A DNA stretch of 64,000 nt from Schistosoma haematobium (lineage: Eukaryota; Platyhelminthes; Trematoda; Strigeidida; Schistosomatidae): assembly GCF_000699445.3 (NCBI RefSeq), contig NC_067196.1:44793806-44857805 (forward strand), written 5' to 3'. Made by a program: the position numbers and the translations under genes. Positions 35,601-42,976 of this stretch are shown one piece after another. Positions within the stretch are counted from its first letter, which is position 1. Every line of letters starts with the position of its first letter. Under the pieces are notes generated by a model, which was given only the letters and a program-made list of their open reading frames with translations, ran no database searches and was not told the DNA's origin.

Positions 35601-35693
35601 GTTGTGGACGGAATAGGAGAAGCTTTCGCTTAACAGGCTTCTGTGTCTAGTAGCAGGGGATCACCAAATCCTCCAGACAGGAACCTAGGTATG

Positions 35694-37316
35694 TTAACAA
35701 TAAAAGAGGAAAAAGAAATTGGTAAATCGTAGTATGATGCCGTCCCTGGTCCTTAAGAATAGGTCAAGTTGCGTCTTGAAGGACTCCTGGGAAGTCTCTT
35801 GGACTAGTTCGGCCGGCAGCCAGTTCCAGCATTTGACAACTCTTAAGGAATAAAAATTATGTCTGCATTCCGTCTTGCTATGTTGTACCTCCAGGTTCTG
35901 GGTGTAACCTCTTAAGTCAGTGTTCGAACTAAGCTTAAGTAGGTGTTTAAGGGGATGTCCAGAAGTGGTGAGAATACTATAAGTCATTAATAGATCACCT
36001 CCAAGACACCTATACTCTAATGGGTAAAGGTCTAGTGAATGGAGGTGCTCTTCATAAGGTTTAAATTTGAGTCCCCGAACTGATTTCGGGGCTCGCCATT
36101 GGATACGCTCCAAAGTGTCCCTATCCTTTTGGAGTGAGGGGGGAAGTACTATGTTTCCGTACTCTAAGTGGGGACGGATGAAACTATTAAAGATTATATG
36201 GAAAGTTCTTCCGTCGAACTGTCCAAAAATGCGCTTCAACATTACCAGTGCAAGGTTTGCTCGGAAGGCATTTTTGTCACAGTTAGCGTAAGACTTTAAA
36301 TCATGAGGCACCAGGACTCCTAAATCTTTTTCTACTTGAGATACTACCAGGGAGGAGTTTCCCAAGTTATAACTGTGGTCTGCGACATGTCGCAGATGGA
36401 CTACTTTACACTTTGAAGTGTTAAAAGCAAGTCCATTATTATCTGCTTGACTTTGGAGTCGAGTGGGATCCTCCTGAAATGCCTGTATATCGTCTTGATT
36501 GCGTATCTCTCTCCAAAGTTTAACATCATCGGTAAAGAGTAACAATTCTGACGTTACCTGTTGAGGAAGATCATTTATGTAGATCAAGAAGAGAAGAGGT
36601 CCTAGTAATAAGCCCTGGAAGACCTCACTAGGACATTCCATAGCCTGAGATAAAGTGAAATTAATTCTAACCTTAAAGTGTCGATTTTTCAGATATGAAG
36701 TGAGCCAATCGATTAGAGGTGGTCTGATACCCAATCGTTTGAGCTTATTGATAAGACATGTATGGTTGACCTTATCAAAAGCTTTTTTTGAGAAATCTAG
36801 GTAGATGATATCAACCTTTCCCTTGTGATCGAGGATGCTTATCCATCTGTCCACCACAGTCAGCAGGTTGGTAATACAAAAGTAGCCCTTTCTGAAACCA
36901 TGCTGTTGGGATGAGAAGAAAATTAAGGAGAGTAAATAGTCATTTACACCATCGCATATCAGGGACTCCATGATTTTTGAAGGTATGGAGAGAAGAGCCA
37001 CTGGACGATAACTTGAAGGTTCATTGCGTCGACCTCCTTTGAAAATTGGTGTGATGTGAGCCAACTTCCAATTTTCCGGTGGTTTGCCCCGGCTTAGCGA
37101 GTGTGAGAACATCACGCTAAGCGGCATTGCCAGGATTGAGGCTGCTTCCCACAGTATGGCAGAATGGACCATATCCGGGCCAGGAGAAGTGTCTAGTCTT
37201 AAGTGCTGCAAATCCCGGAACACCGAGTCAGCACTTAGGTTCACTTCGGAAAGTCCTATGGAATTGCAGATGAAACTGTCATCAGTAAAGTTGAAATGTC
37301 TGAGAGTAATGTTCAT
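35694..37316 (-). CDS. CR1 reverse transcriptase, 540-codon open frame
   Basis: This is the longest single open frame in the window. It contains DTSPGPDMVHSAIL, NWKLAHITPIFKGG, SYRPVALLS, QQHGFRKGYFC, IIYLDFSKKAFDKV (one extra Lys compared with FSKAFDKV), GLLLGPLLFLIYINDL (Phe-Gln-Gly before it instead of Pro-Gln-Gly), and the catalytic box LLFTDDVKLW, where YADD or FADD would be expected. Thumb motifs FIRPHLEYGN and LEYRCLGGDLLMTY follow. The changed residues around the active site suggest a dead enzyme despite the open frame. Upstream it overlaps the endonuclease frame by 35 bases in another phase, so one indel separates the two. Confidence 0.85.
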   Translation of the reverse strand: MNITLRHFNFTDDSFICNSIGLSEVNLSADSVFRDLQHLRLDTSPGPDMVHSAILWEAASILAMPLSVMFSHSLSRGKPPENWKLAHITPIFKGGRRNEPSSYRPVALLSIPSKIMESLICDGVNDYLLSLIFFSSQQHGFRKGYFCITNLLTVVDRWISILDHKGKVDIIYLDFSKKAFDKVNHTCLINKLKRLGIRPPLIDWLTSYLKNRHFKVRINFTLSQAMECPSEVFQGLLLGPLLFLIYINDLPQQVTSELLLFTDDVKLWREIRNQDDIQAFQEDPTRLQSQADNNGLAFNTSKCKVVHLRHVADHSYNLGNSSLVVSQVEKDLGVLVPHDLKSYANCDKNAFRANLALVMLKRIFGQFDGRTFHIIFNSFIRPHLEYGNIVLPPSLQKDRDTLERIQWRAPKSVRGLKFKPYEEHLHSLDLYPLEYRCLGGDLLMTYSILTTSGHPLKHLLKLSSNTDLRGYTQNLEVQHSKTECRHNFYSLRVVKCWNWLPAELVQETSQESFKTQLDLFLRTRDGIILRFTNFFFLFYC

Positions 37317-37995
37317 CTAGAGGGTTAGCGGCGTCGCCATCATTGTTGGTCGGGCCGTTAAGACCTACCAGTTGGGAAACTCCAGTTTTGGCTCGATGAA
37401 GAGAGGCCGCATAACGGAATAAGCTTTTAGGATTGAAGGCAAATTTGTCCATAAGCTTTGTCTGGTACTGAAGCCTATCTTCTCTTATAGCCTTCATGCA
37501 TATGTTCCTTATATGATTATATTGCCTGTACGCTCCGTCGTTTTCAGTTCGTTTGTATTCCGCCCAACAGTGCCTTTTGCGACTTAGCAGTCGATGAGTA
37601 CGGTTCTTGATTATTGTAGGTGGCTTGCAGCTTTTGGGAACCGTTTGAGGAACTGAACGGTTTGTAGCACATAAGAGCGTGTGCAGTAAGAAGTCCCAAT
37701 GACCGTCCACATCGAGTTGAGGGTGAGCATCCCAATCCACCTGTTGTAGATAGTCGTGTAGAGCTGTCACATTCAACCGTTTAAAATTCCAACGCAAGTT
37801 ATTGGTGGGATAGCTTAGCTTAGTTTTGCTGACAAAACTGAAGGCTATGACGGCATAATCGCTTTTTCCCAGGGGAGCCAGGATTGAGAGGTTGTCAACT
37901 AGGAATTCTTCGTTTGTGAATACACAGTCTAAGCGCGATGGTGTCTGACTGTTTCTCCAACGAGTTGCCGACCTCACATTTTCGTATAATCCCAA
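37282..37995 (-). CDS. CR1 endonuclease C-terminal part and linker
   Basis: A 237-codon frame holding the last endonuclease motifs, SRLDCVFTN and LGKSDYAVIAF (apurinic-type endonuclease, target nicking), then the linker with the Lys/Arg-rich RLLSRKRHCW segment and SLFRYAASLHRAKTG. The same frame stays open upstream to 38,041, where the element is truncated. The N-terminal endonuclease motifs are missing. Confidence 0.8.
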   Translation of the reverse strand: MGLYENVRSATRWRNSQTPSRLDCVFTNEEFLVDNLSILAPLGKSDYAVIAFSFVSKTKLSYPTNNLRWNFKRLNVTALHDYLQQVDWDAHPQLDVDGHWDFLLHTLLCATNRSVPQTVPKSCKPPTIIKNRTHRLLSRKRHCWAEYKRTENDGAYRQYNHIRNICMKAIREDRLQYQTKLMDKFAFNPKSLFRYAASLHRAKTGVSQLVGLNGPTNNDGDAANPLDEHYSQTFQLY

Positions 37996-38041
37996 GTCGT
38001 CGATGAGGCTGAAGAACTGAGCTTCAATTGAGTTGTCGCCT

Positions 38042-38250
38042 CCAGTATGACTTAGTCCAATCGACTTTCCAGGAGTCCTTCAAAAGAAAACTTGACACGT
38101 TCTTCTGGACTTATTACAGTGGTTAACTGTAATTTTCTACTAGTTCTCTTTTGATTATTAGATATACCTAGGCTCGTACCTTAAGACATTGGTTATCCAT
38201 GCTATTAGATGAGACAGCCCGTTGAGAGAAAGTTATCATTCCGCCGACAA
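38042..38250 (+). mobile_element. Right-hand remainder of the interrupted old CR1
   Basis: Immediately beyond the nested element the plus strand reads DLVQSTFQESFKRKLDTFF then WTYYSG and a stop (38,050-38,130). This is the C-terminal end of a CR1 RT and continues the path lost at 35.59 kb. The 3'-UTR after it is not delimited. Confidence 0.65.
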
Positions 38251-39158
38251 ACATTTGGACAAGAAGATAGTATCTGTAAAGTAGACATAAAAGGTCTCCA
38301 ATCACATGCATCATATTGCTCATAATTACATTGATTCTAATTCATTATCACGATATGAAGCACCGAATTTCACCCAAGAAATCATCTCCAACTAATGGAA
38401 CACGAATGAGCAAATAGAAATGTACGTAGTGTTTTCACTGCTGAAAACTACAGATTGTGTAATTCTCTACCAAAAGCGATGGTGTTATTTCTTACCACTG
38501 GCAATTTCAAAAGACTGTTTTATAGCTAGTTTTATTCCAACGGTACTTTGGGTGATTAGGTATTCTTCCTTGATCACTCCTGTTATTGACTATTGTTTTC
38601 ATCGGATTTACAAAGGCTTCAAAATAGGGATATTTAGACAATTCTAAATCGGATTTCAAGATACAAATATTTCCCTACTTCTGTACTTATGAGTTTTGAA
38701 ACACGAGGTTTACCTCAAGGTTGACTTGCTTGCGTATTTTCAAACAGTCACAAGTTCAAATTCAGCTTCATATACCGGGATTTAATACCTGGATAGTGGT
38801 GTCGGTCCACACTCAATATATGTGACTATCGCCCCAATACATTGAATTCCCAGTGGTTGAAAAACCTCATTTCCCTCCTTGCTAACAAATCGTTTAAATA
38901 ATTAAATGGATAGTTCGAAACAAAATAGTATAGTAATAGATGTCAAGTTTACTTTTCCAAAAACTCAGGCTAAAATAGGAGTTCCTACAAATTTCTTCTT
39001 GATAGTAGCAGTTTTAGGATGTAGAATTTTCCTCGGCGTATGAGAGTACTCTAGGTTACATTTCGCGTAATGACTGTTTCTGTTATAATATATTAGGTTA
39101 CACTAATTTGAGATTCCAGTACCTGTCAAGACGTTGTCTTTTTGGAGTTTGACCTACA

Positions 39159-42100
39159 ATGGGTTACTTTGACGAAGATTTCCCCGCGACATTTTTAAGA
39201 TATGAAAATTCAGTAATCCCTAAAACAAGCTTGAATTTTGGAGCTTTTGTTTCCTATTGCAGCTTGTCCAACGTTGGGAGATTAGATTTACTTAAAGTAA
39301 TCGATATAGTAGCATTTCTATTCGTTACTGTCCAATGTCATAAGTCTCATGGGTTAGGTAAATTAGATCAGTTTCAGTTCAGTTTCAGTTTGGGAAGGAC
39401 AGGAGGCTCGATGGCCTATGTTAGTCCTGGCAATGGTGGTCTCTCAGTTGATCCAACTTTCTTTTGAAAGAGTCGACGGATGGAGCCTCAACGACGTGCT
39501 GAGGTAGTGAATTCCACTCGTTGATGATTCGATGGGAAAGTCGATAGTCAGCTGACAAGTAATTTGTTCTCGGCTTATGAACTTTTTTGGAGTGTCCTCG
39601 TAAATTCTCTGTTTTGGAAGACAAGAAAAATGAGGGCATGTTAGGTGCAAATTTATCACTAAGCAATTTGTAGACTGTAATCAAGTCGCCTCTAGTTCTG
39701 CGATATGACAACGGGAAAAGGTTCAGCTTGGCCAGTCGAGATTCATACGGAAGCTTCGCTATTGCGGGAACCAGCTTGGTCGCCGTTCTTTGAACCTTTT
39801 CCAGAAGCTCACTGTCTTTTTTAAAGCAGGGGCTAGCCGCCTGTATGCAGTACTCAAGTTTAGGACGAACGAACACTGTATACAAAGTCAAAAACGTCTT
39901 AGTGTCGACATGACTAAAAGCCCTACGTATTGACCATAACGTTCTAAAACCTTTGGCGGCTATTGCACGGCAGTGTGCAGTAGTCTTTAAGTTTTGACTA
40001 ACGATAACTCCTAAGTCATTATATGTCTGGACGACAGGTAGCTCAGTGTTATTCATCGTATATGTATCTGTGCCTTGATGACCGATATGCATCACAACAC
40101 ACTTGGAAGTATTTATCGGCAACTGCCATGTTTGAGACCATTCAGATAACTTCTTCAGGTCATTTTGAAGTTCTAAGCTATCACTCACATCGTATCGTTC
40201 TCCATATCTTGACATCGTCAGCATATAGCAAGACCGATGATGATAGGAGACAAGGAAGGTCATTTACATATAAGAGGAATAGCACTGGCCCCAAAACTGT
40301 ACCCTGGGGCACTCCGCTAAGCACAGTTTCCCAGCTAGATAACTTTGAGTTCACCCTTACTCTTTGTTGACGCCCAACTAAGAAGTCTTTTATCCACATC
40401 AATAAATTACCTCCAATCCCGATATGTCTTAACTTATATAACAGCCGGTTGTGCGGAACTTTATCAAAAGCTTTACTGAAATCAATGAAGGCGACGTCTA
40501 CAGGTAGCTTTTGGTCCTTAAGAGCACACCAGCTTTCACGAGCCACTAATAAGTTAGTGAGACAAGAATAACCTATTCTGAAGCCATGCTGCTTCTCCGA
40601 GAGGATCCGGTTTTTATCGAGATACTTAAACAGCTCCTTCCGAATAATCTTTTCTAAGATTTTAACAACCACACTAGTTAGGCTAACGGGGCGGTAGTTC
40701 TCAGGTTTGTGTTTCGTGCCTGTTTTGAAGACAGGACTTACTATGGCGTTTTTCCAATCTTTCGGTAAGCGACCCTGCGTAACGGATAGGTTAAAGCATG
40801 TACTTAAAGGGTTCGCAACGAAGTTAGATAATTCCTTCAGTAGCCTAGGATGTAATTCATCGGGCCCCGTGGATTTACCTATGTCAAGCTTATTTAGCAG
40901 ACCAAAGACATCGAGTTCTTTAATGGTCACGCTATCCAGTGTATGTATGGGGGATCTGTATACGCTGACGAGAAGGGTGCTTCTATGGTATACACGTTGC
41001 TAAAGTAGTTCGAGAACGCTTGAGCCTTACCAAAGTCGTCCTCCACTAATGATGAAGCAGTACTGTCTCCCCATAGAGCAGGAATATTTCCTTTTCTCCT
41101 TGTCCTTTGGTTTATATAGGAATACAAGCGTTTAGGACATTCTATGGATTCCTTAACAAGTTTTTCTTCGTACAATTTTCTAGACTTACGGAGGGTCGAG
41201 GCACAAGTGTTCCGAGCCTTTCGATACTGAGATTTTGACTCATCAGTCCCCAGTAACCTAAATCTATCCCACGTTTTCCTTTTCTTACGGAGAAGGATAC
41301 GGACCTCCCTACTGAACCATGGTGGTGAGTTTTTCGGCCCCTTTGGTATAGTCCAAGGGATGTGAGGTGTGGTAACTTTTAAGTATGATTTTCGAAATGC
41401 GTCCCAGGCCGTTTCAATGGAGGACTCTGGGTCTATTGTCCAATCTATTAACGATGCTGAGTGCATGATGTCTGGTATGTTTGCTTTCCAGACGTTGGGT
41501 CTGGACTGGACTGACGCGTCCTCATGACTGGCAGTTATATGGAAGTCGAAAGTTAAAACTGCGTGGTCACTTTTACCTAAGGGTGGCATATGGTGGAGGT
41601 TCGCAACATCATCCTCATAGTGAGTCAGTATAAGATCTAATAAGGATGATTCAGTGTCCGGGTCGTACCTAGTCGCTTCTTTCACATGTTGCACTAGGGC
41701 ACATGTGATAACCGCATCAACTAGTTCCTGCTCGAAGGAATTTTCTGACGATTCAGTTCGCAGATTTTCCCAGTCTACCATAGGTGCATTAAAGTCCCCT
41801 AGGATTAGACATCGACCACTTTGGGACCAAGTATTGAGACTGCTTAACAGGATCTCATTTGCCTCACAGCTTGGACTGCGATAGACCAAACCAATCAGCA
41901 GCTCTTGTCCCTTGCATTTTAAGCGAAGACTAACTAATTCACACGTCCCACTCTCATGGGATACACTATCGATAATGGTAAATGGGATAGCATTCCTAAT
42001 GAATAGAGCTACTCCCCCTCCTTTGCGCTTTTGTGTTCTGTCGGCCCTTACTAACGTAAAGCCCTCGAAATCAAGTTCTATACTATCTATAGCCTGTGTC

Positions 42101-42587
42101 AGCCAGGTTTCTGTTACTGCGATTATATCTGGCTTTATAGAGTCAATCTGCGTCTTTAGATTGTCTGAAAAGTGTATGAGAATAAAGGTGTGGTTTTTAA
42201 AGGATGGACGAGGATCATCGCAAACTCGGATAGAGTGTGGTTCAAGATAATGAAGTAACAATAGGTTGATATTAAGGTAACTTCCTGCCATTCTAAAAAT
42301 TTTCAAGATGAACGTGATGGTCCTCTTGCTGAAGTTCTTCATAAATAATTTTCTGTACTGTAGATGTTTATACTGATACTTAGAAACAATCTGGGTTAGT
42401 GAAAGTAGATATTCTTAACAACCCTCGCGCCCCCATTCTAACCAGAGTTATGAATAGCGAAGCCCTTGAGATAATCGAGATTAAACGTAAATCCTTCGGA
42501 AATTTGGGTCCAAGTCTATGCTGTAAAATAGATATTTCACTTAACCAGTCAGCTGTACTGGCGCTGCTGGCCACTCCTGAAATTTAG
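39159..42587 (+). CDS. Candidate two-exon gene of unknown function upstream of HDAC8
   Basis: Exon 1 would be 39159-39296: the ATG is in a strong context (A at -3, G at +4), an in-frame stop lies just upstream, and the donor is AAA|GTAATC. Exon 2 would be 42384-42587, with acceptor GATACTTAG and a TAG stop. Both are phase 0, giving 113 residues that open MGYFDEDFPATF and end LALLATPEI. The exon 2 product (DILNNPRAPILTRVMNSEAL) has a protein-like composition and is richer in GC than its surroundings. I do not recognise the family; the size and strand-like pattern could suit a small OB-fold-type protein, but that is a guess. The 3.1-kb intron is almost entirely the CR1 copy at 39.4-42.2 kb; without it the intron would be about 0.3 kb. 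The stop is about 200 bp from the HDAC8 ATG on the same strand. Confidence 0.42.
39421..40263 (-). CDS. CR1 reverse transcriptase, C-terminal part
   Basis: The true RT frame resumes at DSLELQNDLKKLSEWSQ after the 2-bp deletion; the first 26 or so residues printed in this frame are off-frame read. The rest matches copy 1 residue for residue, including FVRPKLEYC, LSYRRTRGDLITVYKLL and the C-terminal DQLRDHHCQD. Confidence 0.88.
   Translation of the reverse strand: MTFLVSYHHRSCYMLTMSRYGERYDVSDSLELQNDLKKLSEWSQTWQLPINTSKCVVMHIGHQGTDTYTMNNTELPVVQTYNDLGVIVSQNLKTTAHCRAIAAKGFRTLWSIRRAFSHVDTKTFLTLYTVFVRPKLEYCIQAASPCFKKDSELLEKVQRTATKLVPAIAKLPYESRLAKLNLFPLSYRRTRGDLITVYKLLSDKFAPNMPSFFLSSKTENLRGHSKKVHKPRTNYLSADYRLSHRIINEWNSLPQHVVEAPSVDSFKRKLDQLRDHHCQD
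40181..40930 (-). CDS. CR1 reverse transcriptase, N-terminal part
   Basis: A 249-codon frame with DIGKSTGPDELHPRLL, LPKDWKNAIVSPVF, NYRPVSLTSVVVKILEKI, QHGFRIGYSC, FIDFSKAFDKV, GVPQGTVLGPVLFLLYVNDL and LLYADDVKIW. All catalytic residues are intact. It runs off frame right after RTIRCE because of a 2-bp deletion. The first 60 residues are the part missing from copy 1. Confidence 0.9.
   Translation of the reverse strand: MTIKELDVFGLLNKLDIGKSTGPDELHPRLLKELSNFVANPLSTCFNLSVTQGRLPKDWKNAIVSPVFKTGTKHKPENYRPVSLTSVVVKILEKIIRKELFKYLDKNRILSEKQHGFRIGYSCLTNLLVARESWCALKDQKLPVDVAFIDFSKAFDKVPHNRLLYKLRHIGIGGNLLMWIKDFLVGRQQRVRVNSKLSSWETVLSGVPQGTVLGPVLFLLYVNDLPCLLSSSVLLYADDVKIWRTIRCE
40927..42342 (-). CDS. CR1 endonuclease domain and linker
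   Basis: The frame shows the apurinic-type endonuclease motifs in order: DIIAVTETWL, GGGVALFIRN, LIGLVYRSP, LILGDFNAP (catalytic Asp-Asn), SLLDLILT and LGKSDHAVLTF (catalytic Asp-His). These enzymes nick target DNA to prime reverse transcription. The linker with WFSREVRILLRKKRKTW follows. The first 80 codons or so (from MKNFSKRT) do not look like CR1 and probably read through flanking DNA. The frame ends at a TGA (HWIA*), one frame off the RT frame that begins at DSVTIKELD. Confidence 0.88.
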   Translation of the reverse strand: MKNFSKRTITFILKIFRMAGSYLNINLLLLHYLEPHSIRVCDDPRPSFKNHTFILIHFSDNLKTQIDSIKPDIIAVTETWLTQAIDSIELDFEGFTLVRADRTQKRKGGGVALFIRNAIPFTIIDSVSHESGTCELVSLRLKCKGQELLIGLVYRSPSCEANEILLSSLNTWSQSGRCLILGDFNAPMVDWENLRTESSENSFEQELVDAVITCALVQHVKEATRYDPDTESSLLDLILTHYEDDVANLHHMPPLGKSDHAVLTFDFHITASHEDASVQSRPNVWKANIPDIMHSASLIDWTIDPESSIETAWDAFRKSYLKVTTPHIPWTIPKGPKNSPPWFSREVRILLRKKRKTWDRFRLLGTDESKSQYRKARNTCASTLRKSRKLYEEKLVKESIECPKRLYSYINQRTRRKGNIPALWGDSTASSLVEDDFGKAQAFSNYFSNVYTIEAPFSSAYTDPPYIHWIA

Positions 42588-42727
42588 TTCTAAAAGTAAA
42601 TGGTTATGACTGACCACGTTTATGGTCTAGTTGTATATTTATATTCACCAATCCACTTCATATCTGATTCGCATCCCGTCCTGAATACCTACCTATATTT
42701 CTGTACAGTAGGTTTATTGTCTTTTCT

Positions 42728-42729
42728 AG
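42728..42729 (+). promoter_or_regulatory. Candidate 3' splice or trans-splice acceptor upstream of HDAC8
   Basis: A pyrimidine-rich run (TTATTGTCTTTTCTAG) ends in AG 56 nt before the HDAC8 ATG. It could be the acceptor of a 5'-UTR intron or a spliced-leader addition site, since schistosomes trans-splice part of their mRNAs. The sequence cannot tell these apart. Confidence 0.35.
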
Positions 42730-42785
42730 CGGATTTGGTCCAAAGATGACTCACTGAAAAACTCCAATCAAATTGCTGCGCACTA

Positions 42786-42976
42786 ATGTCTGTTGGTATC
42801 GTTTATGGTGATCAGTATAGACGGCTGTGTTGTAGCTCACCTAAGTTTGGCGACAGATACGCCTTGGTCATGGATTTAATCAATGCATACAAACTCATTC
42901 CAGAACTTTCTCGTGTGCCTCCCTTACAGTGGGATTCACCTAATCGCATGTATGAAGCAGTGACTACCTTTCACTC
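42786..42976 (+). CDS. HDAC8: HDAC8 coding exon 1 (residues 1 to part of 64)
   Basis: This exon starts at the initiator ATG and ends two bases into codon 64, before a GTAAGT donor, a consensus 5' splice site. It contains Lys20, the residue that in S. mansoni HDAC8 helps shape the pocket. The stop codon TAA is read immediately if the donor is ignored, so splicing is required. Confidence 0.96.

Larger units (their letters stand above)
35605..38041 (-). mobile_element. CR1-clade element nested inside an older CR1
   Basis: The element runs from an endonuclease C-terminus at 38,041 (NSIEAQFFSLIDDLGLYEN) through LGKSDYAVI to a long RT frame and a 3'-UTR ending near 35,605. It is 5' truncated and has one frameshift near 37,300. 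The old plus-strand CR1 lies on both sides: its RT path breaks at LPVQIVQ (35.59 kb) and resumes at DLVQSTFQESFKRKLD (38.05 kb). An imperfect repeat of about 19 bp beginning CCAGT and ending CAA occurs at both junctions and may be a decayed target-site duplication. Confidence 0.75.
39368..42240 (-). mobile_element. CR1-clade non-LTR retrotransposon, nearly complete coding region (copy 2)
   Basis: This copy carries endonuclease and RT in order on the minus strand and ends with the same GTTTCA-type tandem tail (39,368-39,390) as copy 1. Coding is split by a frameshift at about 40,927 (endonuclease to RT) and by a 2-bp deletion at about 40,190, where CTCTCACATCG of copy 1 is CTCACATCG here. The PHD ORF and the first endonuclease motif are missing, so the copy is 5' truncated. 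The exact 5' edge lies between about 42,170 and 42,300. It sits in the intron of a candidate host gene and about 0.5 kb from the HDAC8 start. Confidence 0.88.

Noticed and set aside
42380..42574. 64-codon minus-strand frame
   Set aside because: It is antisense to the better-supported candidate exon at 42,384-42,587 and has no splice context of its own.
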